DNA of 11,716 bases from a methanogenic archaeon (lineage in GTDB: Archaea > Thermoplasmatota > Thermoplasmata > Methanomassiliicoccales > Methanomethylophilaceae): the NCBI GenBank assembly GCA_902787415.1, contig CADAGG010000024.1:7252-18967 (forward strand). Reading direction: 5' to 3'. The notes under the pieces were generated by a model that saw only the letters and a list, made by a program, of their open reading frames with translations, searched no databases and had not been told where the DNA came from. The translations under genes were made by a program, and so were the position numbers. This document shows positions 6,499 through 11,716 of this stretch, one piece after another (the stretch's first letter is position 1; each line of letters starts with the position of its first letter).

Positions 6499-7836
6499 TC
6501 AGTAGTCGCTCCTCTCGGAGGAGGGCAGGGTGCCGTTGAGGTACTGCTCGTATCCGTAGAGGTCGAGGAGACCGTGGCCGGAGAGACAGAAGACGATGCT
6601 CCTCTCCTCGTTCTTGGCCTTGGCGTCGAGTGCCTCGTCGATGGCTCCCTTGAGGGCGTGGCAGGACTCGGGCGCGGGGATGATTCCCTCGGTCCTGGCG
6701 AAGAGGACTCCGGCCTCGAAGGTCTCGGTCTGGTCGTAGGAGGTGCTCTCGAGGTATCCGTGGTGGTAGGCTGCGGACACGAGAGGGGACATTCCGTGGT
6801 ACCTGAGTCCTCCGGCGTGGATGGACGAGGGGATGAAGTCGCTTCCCAGGGTGTACATCATGAGGAGCGGGGTGAATCCGGCGGTGTCTCCGAAGTCGTA
6901 CTTGAACTCTCCCTTGGTCATGGAGGGGGCCGCCTTGGGCTCGACCGCCTTGAACCTGGTGTTCTCGAACATCTTGTTGCCGGCGAGCTTGGCTCCGATC
7001 ATGGGCAGGGTCATTCCTGCGAGGTTGGAACCTCCGCCGGCGCAGGCGATGACGACATCGGGGGTGATCTCTCCGATCTCCATCTGCTTGGTGGTCTCCA
7101 GACCGATGACGGACTGGTGGAGCATGACGTGGTTCAGGACGGAACCCAGGGAGTAGCAGACGCCGTCGTTCTTGGCGGCCATCTCGCATGCCTCGGAGAT
7201 TGCGATTCCGAGGGATCCGGGGGTGTCGGGGTGCTCTTTCAGGACCTTCCTTCCGAACTCGGTCTGCTCGGAGGGGGAGGCGTAGATGGTGGCGCCGTAG
7301 GTGTTGATGATGGTCTTCCTCAGGGGTTTGGCCATGTAGCTTCCCTTGACCATGAAGACGGTGGTGTCGATGTCGAAGAGGTTGGACACCATGGCGAGGG
7401 CGGTTCCCCACTGTCCGGCACCGGTCTCGGTGGTGAGGGTGTGGATACCTGCCTCGGCGTTGTAGTACGCCTGTGCCAGAGCGGTGTTTCCCTTGTGGGA
7501 TCCGAGGGGGCTCATGTCCTCCCTCTTGAAGTAGATCTTGGCGGGGGTCTTCAGGGCCTTCTCGAGCCTGTATGCCCTCTGGAGGGGTGCGGGCCTGTTG
7601 AGGCTGATGAGTGCCTCCCTGACCTCCTCGGGGATGTCGATCCACCTTTCGGTGGAACCCTCCTGTCTGATGATCTCCTTGCAGAAGATGGGCTCGAAGT
7701 CGGAGGGTTTCGCGGGTTCCCTGGTTCCGGGGTTGAGCGGGGGTGCGAGGTCGGGGACATCGGAGGCGAAGTTGTACCACCTCTTGGGGATGTCTTCGTT
7801 CGCGAGATTGATCCTGATGTCTTTGGGTATTGCCAT
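6499..7836 (-). CDS. trpB2: Tryptophan synthase beta-like enzyme, TrpB2 type
   Basis: TrpB2 is the PLP enzyme that joins indole (or, in some systems, phosphoserine/serine-derived aminoacrylate) to make tryptophan. The 445-residue product is longer than TrpB1 (about 400) and fits the TrpB2 class. Key parts are [13 protein letters not shown] at 80-92, [18 protein letters not shown] with the PLP lysine Lys115, [13 protein letters not shown] with catalytic Glu137, the phosphate-binding loop CAGGGSN at 265-271, and CLSGHG near the C-terminus. No trpA adjoins it. The ATG at 7836 has no Shine-Dalgarno, but TATAAATA lies 22-29 nt upstream, so the mRNA is probably leaderless. Operator-like sites identical to those before trpE overlap this promoter. 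Whether it works with TrpA or as an indole-salvage enzyme cannot be read from the sequence. Confidence 0.93.
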   Translation of the reverse strand: MAIPKDIRINLANEDIPKRWYNFASDVPDLAPPLNPGTREPAKPSDFEPIFCKEIIRQEGSTERWIDIPEEVREALISLNRPAPLQRAYRLEKALKTPAKIYFKREDMSPLGSHKGNTALAQAYYNAEAGIHTLTTETGAGQWGTALAMVSNLFDIDTTVFMVKGSYMAKPLRKTIINTYGATIYASPSEQTEFGRKVLKEHPDTPGSLGIAISEACEMAAKNDGVCYSLGSVLNHVMLHQSVIGLETTKQMEIGEITPDVVIACAGGGSNLAGMTLPMIGAKLAGNKMFENTRFKAVEPKAAPSMTKGEFKYDFGDTAGFTPLLMMYTLGSDFIPSSIHAGGLRYHGMSPLVSAAYHHGYLESTSYDQTETFEAGVLFARTEGIIPAPESCHALKGAIDEALDAKAKNEERSIVFCLSGHGLLDLYGYEQYLNGTLPSSERSDY

Positions 7837-7857
7837 AGGTGCGGGATAGCTTTTGCA

Positions 7858-7891
7858 TATTTATACATTAATGTATTAATTTGTACATTAT
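7858..7891 (-). promoter_or_regulatory. trpB2 promoter with candidate tryptophan operator
   Basis: On the minus strand TATAAATA (7865-7858) is a near-perfect TATA box placing the start of transcription at about the trpB2 ATG. Positions 7863-7876 are a 14-bp perfect palindrome whose core, TACATTAATGTA (7864-7875), is identical to the trpE site and overlaps the TATA box by two bases. A second half-site, TACATTAT, starts at 7884, exactly 20 bp from the first. It lies within TGTACATTA, which also contains TGTACA (7882-7887), the box known for archaeal TrpY. A protein bound here would block TATA/BRE recognition, which fits repression. Confidence 0.65.
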
Positions 7892-8010
7892 TCAGTAATG
7901 ATCTCGATAAGCGCATCCACACGTTCCGCGGTCATGCCCAGGTATCCGGTGCAGTAATCGATGACGGCTACGAATGCTACGGCAATGATCGAGACGCGGT
8001 TCTGTCTCAT
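7888..8010 (-). CDS. Possible 40-residue small membrane protein, unknown
   Basis: I do not recognise this product. The open frame runs from ATG at 8010 to TAA at 7890-7888. Residues 7-26 are mostly hydrophobic (start VSIIAVAFVAVIDYC) and could form one membrane helix. An amphipathic end, TAERVDALIEIITE, follows. A TATA-like CAAATATC (8042-8035) sits about 28 nt before the ATG, the same leaderless layout as its neighbours. Third positions are about 64% G/C, lower than the neighbouring genes, so coding is uncertain. It lies 51 bp upstream of trpB2 on the same strand, and its stop codon falls in the distal operator half-site. It has no Trp codon, so it is not a classical trp leader peptide. Confidence 0.4.
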   Translation of the reverse strand: MRQNRVSIIAVAFVAVIDYCTGYLGMTAERVDALIEIITE

Positions 8011-8079
8011 GATGCGGAAATAATCTGTTTTCGTGATATTTGGGCTGATTGCCGGCCTTAGCCGTCCGAAAAAGATGTA

Positions 8080-8102
8080 CGGCCCGGGAAAATCCCGGGC
8101 CG
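8080..8102 (-). terminator. Strong hairpin terminator of aspS
   Basis: CGGCCCGGGA (8080-8089) and TCCCGGGCCG (8093-8102) form a perfect 10-bp, GC-rich stem with a 3-nt loop, 17 nt past the aspS stop. On the minus strand it is followed by TACATCTTTTTCGG, giving the T-run expected of an intrinsic-type terminator. It insulates aspS from the small ORF and trpB2 further downstream on the same strand. Confidence 0.75.
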
Positions 8103-8119
8103 CGGTGATAGGGTTTGTC

Positions 8120-9424
8120 TCAAGGAGTGAGCCTTGCGGGGTCCCTGGGGAAGAGGATCGCCTCGCGGATGTTGCCGAGGTCGAGCATCTTCACGAGGAG
8201 CCTCTCGATACCGATTCCCCATCCGCCGTGCGGGGGCATTCCGTACCTGAAGGCCTCGAGGTAGAACTCGAAGTCAGCGGGGTTGAGTCCCTTCTTCTCC
8301 ATCCTGGCGACGAGCCTGTCGTACCTGTGCTCCCTCTGTCCACCGGAGGAGATCTCCTGGCCCTTGTAGTCGAGGTCGAAGGAGAACGAGTAGGGGGTGC
8401 CGTCCTTCTCCATGATGTAGAAGGGCTTGGCCTCCTCGGGGTACTCGGCGATGAAGTAGAGCTCCACTCCCTTCTCGGCCATCTTGTCGCCGATGATCTT
8501 CTCACCCTCGGTTCCGAGGTCGTCTCCCTCCTTCAGGGGGAGTCCGGCGTCCTGGACCATCTTGAGGCACTCGGAGTAGGTGAGGATGGGGTAGGGCCTG
8601 GCGGGGACGTTGATCTCCTTGCCGAGGATCTCCAGCTGCTTCTTTCCCCTCTCCTTGAGGCCGGTGAGGACGTGGTCGACGATGGTCTCGATCATCGCCA
8701 TGACCTCCTCCTCGTTCTCGATCCACGACATCTCGCCGTCGAAGGAGATGAACTCGGTCACGTGCCTGTTGGTGTTGGAGAGCTCCGCGCGGAAGGCGGG
8801 TCCGAGCTCGAAGACGCGGTCGAGTCCGGTGCTCATGAGGATCTGCTTGTAGAGCTGGGGCGACTGTGCCAGGAAGGCAGGCTTGTCGAAGTACTGGATC
8901 TTGAAGAGCTCAGCTCCTCCCTCCGCTCCGGCGGCGTTGATCTTGGGGGTGTAGACCTGGTTGAAGCCGTTCTCGCGGACGCACTCCTCGATGAGCTCGA
9001 CCATCATGGCCTTGAGCTCGAAGATGGCCCTGATCTCGGGCTTCCTGAGGTCCATGAACCTGTGGTTGAGACGGGTGTCCATCTCCACGTTGACCTTGTC
9101 CACGACTCCCAGGGGGAGGGGGGTGGCGGCCTTGGAGTAGACCTCGACTGCGGAGGGGATGATCTCGAGGCCGAGCGCGGTCTGGTTGCTGGCCTTGACC
9201 TCTCCGGTGACGGCGACGACGCTCTCCCTGGGGAGCTTGGTGAGCTCCTCGAACAGGGCGGGGTCGATCTTCTTCTTGGGGAGGGTGATCTGGATGGTGC
9301 CGAACCTGTCCCTGAGGGTGACGAAGGCGATGCCTCCGAGGGCCCTGACGTCCTGGACCCATCCCTTGACGGTGGCGGTGCCGTCCTCGACGGTGATGTT
9401 GCTGGAATCTCTGACTGCAGTCAT
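8120..9424 (-). CDS. aspS: Aspartyl-tRNA synthetase, archaeal type
   Basis: AspS charges tRNA-Asp, and in some archaea also tRNA-Asn for the GatABC route. The 434-residue product has the short archaeal/eukaryotic architecture without the bacterial insertion. An N-terminal OB-fold anticodon domain runs to about residue 105 (GWVQDVRALGG at 21-31). Class II motif 1 is RFMDLRKPEIRA; motif 2 is FRAE at 211-214, within ELGPAFRAELSNTNRHVTEF; motif 3 is GWGIGIER at 401-408. The AspRS-specific QSPQLYKQ (187-194) and SSGGQREHR are also present. The open frame extends to 9526, but ATG 9424 gives the family length and N-terminus. CTAATAATAG (9462-9453) lies about 33 nt before it, suggesting a very short leader. 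It is monocistronic with a strong terminator. Confidence 0.97.
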   Translation of the reverse strand: MTAVRDSSNITVEDGTATVKGWVQDVRALGGIAFVTLRDRFGTIQITLPKKKIDPALFEELTKLPRESVVAVTGEVKASNQTALGLEIIPSAVEVYSKAATPLPLGVVDKVNVEMDTRLNHRFMDLRKPEIRAIFELKAMMVELIEECVRENGFNQVYTPKINAAGAEGGAELFKIQYFDKPAFLAQSPQLYKQILMSTGLDRVFELGPAFRAELSNTNRHVTEFISFDGEMSWIENEEEVMAMIETIVDHVLTGLKERGKKQLEILGKEINVPARPYPILTYSECLKMVQDAGLPLKEGDDLGTEGEKIIGDKMAEKGVELYFIAEYPEEAKPFYIMEKDGTPYSFSFDLDYKGQEISSGGQREHRYDRLVARMEKKGLNPADFEFYLEAFRYGMPPHGGWGIGIERLLVKMLDLGNIREAILFPRDPARLTP

Positions 9425-9452
9425 GTTAACTGCCGATGGAATCCCCTTCCCC

Positions 9453-9606
9453 CTATTATTAGTTTGTATGCCCGCGACCCCTGGCCGGGAACCGCCGGTT
9501 TTTCCGAAAAAAGCTCCGAATCCCATCGATAACGGATGTGCCAGACATCCCGTTTATGACACCATCCAGCTGTCACGCGCAGGCACAACCCTTATTATAT
9601 TATTAA
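9453..9606. promoter_or_regulatory. Divergent promoters of aspS and fbp
   Basis: The 211-bp gap between the aspS and fbp starts holds an AT box for each. CTAATAATAG on the minus strand (9462-9453) serves aspS. TTATTATATTATTAA on the plus strand (9592-9606) lies about 37 nt before the fbp ATG. The latter predicts a leader of around 13 nt that includes GGTG (9627-9630), a possible short Shine-Dalgarno. Between the boxes I see no gene and no clear operator. Confidence 0.5.
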
Positions 9607-9635
9607 GCAATGAAGCCCCCAATTTGGTGTATACC

Positions 9636-10826
9636 ATGGCTGAGAAAGTCACTGTATCGATTATCAAAGCAGACATCGGATCTATCGCGGGTCACATGAC
9701 CCCCCACCCCTCCATGATGGAGAAGTGCAAGGAGATCCTCACCGACAAACAGAAGCAGGGAGTCATCGAGGACTTCTACGTCACCCGCTGCGGAGACGAC
9801 ATCAACCTCTACCTCACCCACTACAAGGGCGAGAACAACTCCGAGATCCACGGAGCCGCATGGGAGTGCTTCACCGAGGCAACCAAGCTCTCCAAGGCAA
9901 TGCACCTCTACGCCGCCGGACAGGACCTCCTGACCGACGCCTTCTCCGGAAACGTCAAGGGAGCCGGACCCGGATCCGCAGAGATGACCTTCGAGGAGAG
10001 GCCCGCAGAGCCTCTGCTGTTCTTCATGGCAGACAAGACCGAGCCCTCCGCCTACTCCCCCATCCTCTCCAGGATCTTCCTCGACCCCTTCACCACCACT
10101 GGCCTCGTCATCGACAAGAGGGCCAAGCAGGGATTCGACGTCGAGATCCAGGACGTCCTCGACAACAAGTTCGTCACCATGTCCGCTCCTGAGGAGACCT
10201 ACAGCATCCTGTCCCTCCTCGGCGACACCTACAGGTACGCCATCAAGAGGGTCTACAGCCGCGCCGGCCTCGGCCCCGCCGCTGTCGTATCCACCGACAA
10301 GCTCAACATGACCGCCGGTTCCTACGTCGGAAAGGACGACCCCGTCTGCATCTGCAGGTGCCAGTCCGGATTCCCCTCCGTCGGAGAGTACACCCAGGTC
10401 TTCCAGAACGTCTTCCTCGCAGCCGGATGGATGAGGGGAAGCCACATCGGAGCCATGTACCCCTGCAGCCCCGAGGACTCCAACCCCGTCTACTACGACG
10501 GACCCCCGAGAATCTGCTGTCTCGGATTCCAGCTCTGCGAGGGCCACCTCCAGGGACTCGAAGCACCCGGAGTCAAGGGCGGAGACCACAAGCCTGTCGA
10601 CATCTTCGGAAGCAACACCTGGGACCTCGCCCGCCAGAACGCCATCAAGGCATCCGTCATGATGAGGCGCCAGGGACCCTTCATGCCTTCCATCCTGGGA
10701 GCAGAGGAGATGGAGTACACCTCCAGGCCCGCAGTCCTCGAGGACCTCAAGAAGAGGTTCGTGTCCCCCAAGGATGACGACAGCAAGTGCTGCTGCTCCA
10801 AGAAGGACAAGACCGATGTCGAGTGA
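9636..10826 (+). CDS. fbp: Bifunctional fructose-1,6-bisphosphate aldolase/phosphatase
   Basis: This archaeal gluconeogenic enzyme condenses DHAP and glyceraldehyde 3-phosphate to FBP and hydrolyses it to fructose 6-phosphate at one remodelling active site. The product is 396 residues. Conserved metal and catalytic residues appear in family order: Asp13 and His20, Asp54-Asp55 in CGDDINL, Gln96, Asp133, and YVGKDDPV with Tyr230, the Schiff-base lysine Lys233 and Asp234-235. GDHKPVDIFGSNTWDLARQNA follows near residue 315. Codon use is strongly biased to C/G endings, as in a highly expressed gene. The start at 9636 is the first Met of the conserved N-terminus (EKVTVSIIKADIGSIAGH). The extreme C-terminus adds a charged tail with three consecutive cysteines (385-387). 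It overlaps tpiA by 11 bp. Confidence 0.97.
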   Translation: MAEKVTVSIIKADIGSIAGHMTPHPSMMEKCKEILTDKQKQGVIEDFYVTRCGDDINLYLTHYKGENNSEIHGAAWECFTEATKLSKAMHLYAAGQDLLTDAFSGNVKGAGPGSAEMTFEERPAEPLLFFMADKTEPSAYSPILSRIFLDPFTTTGLVIDKRAKQGFDVEIQDVLDNKFVTMSAPEETYSILSLLGDTYRYAIKRVYSRAGLGPAAVVSTDKLNMTAGSYVGKDDPVCICRCQSGFPSVGEYTQVFQNVFLAAGWMRGSHIGAMYPCSPEDSNPVYYDGPPRICCLGFQLCEGHLQGLEAPGVKGGDHKPVDIFGSNTWDLARQNAIKASVMMRRQGPFMPSILGAEEMEYTSRPAVLEDLKKRFVSPKDDDSKCCCSKKDKTDVE

Positions 10827-11496
10827 TCTCGGTTCCAAGGTCGTAATCGTCAATTTCAAGGCATACGCCGAGGTCGACGGCCCCAAGGCCGCCGACCTGG
10901 CAGCCGCCTGCGAGGAGATCGCCAAGGAGTCCGGCGCACAGATCATCGTGTGCCCTCCCATGGTGGAGACCGCCTTCGTGGCCTCCGCCGTAGGCATCCC
11001 CGTGTTCTCGCAGAACGTGGACCCCAAGAAGCCCGGTTCGGCCACCGGATGGGTCACCCCCTCCATGGTCAAGGCATGCGGATGCCGCGGCACCCTCATC
11101 AACCACGCCGAGCACAAGGTCGACGCCGAGGCCGTCGGACAGGCAGTCCAGATGGCCAAGGAGCTCGGACTCGTCACCGTGGTCTGCGCCAACACCGTCG
11201 AGGACGCCAAGATCCTGGCGAAGTTCGCCCCCGATTACATCGCGGTAGAGCCCCCCGAGCTCATCGGAGGGGACATCTCAGTCACCACCGCCGACCCCTC
11301 CATCGTGAGGAACACCGTCGAGCAGGTCAAGGCCGTCAACCCCGCCATCCGTGTTCTCTGCGGAGCCGGCGTCAAGAACGGCAAGGATGTCGCCGCAGCC
11401 CTTTCGCTCGGTGCCGAGGGAGTCCTCCTAGCATCCGGAGTCGTCAAGGCCACCGACCCCCGCGCAGTCCTCAGGGACCTCGTCAGCGGGCTCTGA
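10816..11496 (+). CDS. tpiA: Triosephosphate isomerase, archaeal type
   Basis: TpiA interconverts DHAP and glyceraldehyde 3-phosphate. The 226-residue product has the shortened barrel typical of archaea (bacterial enzymes are about 250). Visible motifs are VNFKAY with Asn13 and Lys15, INHAEHK with the electrophile His97, AVEPPELIGG with the catalytic base Glu145, CGAGVKNGKD, and ASGVVKATDP binding phosphate at the end. The ATG at 10816 lies inside the last codons of fbp, which ends at 10826. An upstream in-frame ATG at 10774 would add 14 non-family residues antisense-like to fbp and is not preferred. The overlap implies one mRNA and coupled translation, feeding both triose substrates to the upstream enzyme in balance. 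Confidence 0.97.
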   Translation: MSSDLGSKVVIVNFKAYAEVDGPKAADLAAACEEIAKESGAQIIVCPPMVETAFVASAVGIPVFSQNVDPKKPGSATGWVTPSMVKACGCRGTLINHAEHKVDAEAVGQAVQMAKELGLVTVVCANTVEDAKILAKFAPDYIAVEPPELIGGDISVTTADPSIVRNTVEQVKAVNPAIRVLCGAGVKNGKDVAAALSLGAEGVLLASGVVKATDPRAVLRDLVSGL

Positions 11497-11511
11497 AACC
11501 ACAATCATCTT

Positions 11512-11540
11512 CCCCGCCTCCGGGCGGGGCCACTTTTGTT
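11512..11540 (+). terminator. Terminator of the fbp-tpiA operon
   Basis: CCCCGCC (11512-11518) and GGCGGGG (11523-11529) form a perfect 7-bp GC stem with a TCCG loop, 15 nt after the tpiA stop. It is followed by CCACTTTTGTT. The stem plus T-rich tail is the same design as the aspS terminator on the other strand. Confidence 0.7.
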
Positions 11541-11564
11541 AGTATTAACTGTAGTGTGCCGGTG

Positions 11565-11572
11565 CTTTATTA
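11565..11572 (+). promoter_or_regulatory. TATA-like box of the right-edge gene
   Basis: CTTTATTA is centred about 24 nt before the ATG at 11592. A second AT stretch, TAGTATTAAC, lies earlier at about 11540-11549 and would give a longer leader. No Shine-Dalgarno precedes the start. Confidence 0.4.
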
Positions 11573-11591
11573 CACATGATGAATGAGTATC

Positions 11592-11716
11592 ATGCGGAAG
11601 ACGGTCGCTGTCGCTGTACTCACCATACTGCTCTTCGTACTTGTTCCATCCTACACAACTCCTTCGGATGCCGCACCGTCTTCCGCACCCCTCATCACCG
11701 AGGTCGACCCCGGATG
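11592..11716 (+). CDS. Start of a secreted protein (cut by window edge), function unknown
   Basis: About 41 residues are visible. They begin with a textbook Sec signal peptide: MRK, then a hydrophobic core (TVAVAVLTILLFVLV), then a small/polar stretch rich in Pro, Ser, Thr and Ala. Cleavage near the SDAAPSSA segment is plausible. The mature part opens PLITEVDPG, which resembles the first strand of lamin-tail-like or other extracellular beta domains in archaeal exported proteins, but nine residues cannot establish a family. An alternative in-frame ATG at 11583 would add three residues; 11592 fits the TATA spacing better. It follows the tpiA terminator and is its own transcription unit. Confidence 0.65.
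   Translation, partial: MRKTVAVAVLTILLFVLVPSYTTPSDAAPSSAPLITEVDPG

Noticed and set aside
6451..8061. Long plus-strand open frame of 536 codons opposite trpB2
   Set aside because: It is antisense to a clear trpB2. Its composition (Gly, Val, Asp, Leu, Glu-rich) is typical of the mirror frame of a GC-rich gene, and no family motif is present.
8033..9532. Plus-strand open frame of 499 codons opposite aspS
   Set aside because: It is a mirror of the AspRS gene in the same GC-rich pattern, with no recognisable domain.
9603..11210. Minus-strand open frame of 535 codons across fbp and tpiA
   Set aside because: Both plus-strand genes are unmistakable. The antisense product is low-complexity Gly/Val/Asp/Leu sequence.

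Overview
The window looks like a chromosomal housekeeping segment of a euryarchaeon. Coding regions are GC-rich with mostly G/C third positions, and short AT-rich promoters separate them. The archaeal markers are a bifunctional FBP aldolase/phosphatase (fused class V type), a short archaeal triosephosphate isomerase, an archaeal-type AspRS, an Hjc-type Holliday junction resolvase and an MptD-type dihydroneopterin aldolase. TATA-like boxes sit about 25 nt before many ATGs, suggesting leaderless mRNAs. All complete recognised genes end in TGA and none in TAG. Thermoplasmata, possibly Methanomassiliicoccales, would fit, but that placement is an inference.

Layout. Positions 1-4171 (minus) hold a tryptophan operon read trpE-G-D-C-F. 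Each junction is a 4-nt ATGA or GTGA overlap, and trpF runs off the left edge. An AT-rich control region (4172-4319) carries palindromic operator-like sites. Then come mptD (minus) and nadA (plus), divergent over 77 bp. Next is an Hjc-like nuclease (minus), convergent with nadA across a structured gap. Then come a stand-alone trpB2 (minus), a possible 40-residue small protein (minus), and aspS (minus) with a strong terminator hairpin. On the plus strand fbp and tpiA overlap by 11 bp and end in a hairpin. The start of a secreted-protein gene runs off the right edge.

How the genes work together. trpEGDCF takes chorismate to indole-glycerol phosphate, and trpB2 would turn indole plus serine into tryptophan. 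The two tryptophan loci are about 3.6 kb apart. They share an identical 12-bp palindrome (TACATTAATGTA), a second half-site exactly 20 bp away, and a TATA box fused to one of the sites. This predicts one tryptophan regulon controlled by one repressor, and is the strongest unexplained signal here. tpiA and fbp form a gluconeogenic pair: TIM balances the two triose phosphates that the bifunctional enzyme joins and dephosphorylates to fructose 6-phosphate. I found no mobile element, CRISPR array, tRNA or rRNA, and no sign of a defence island.
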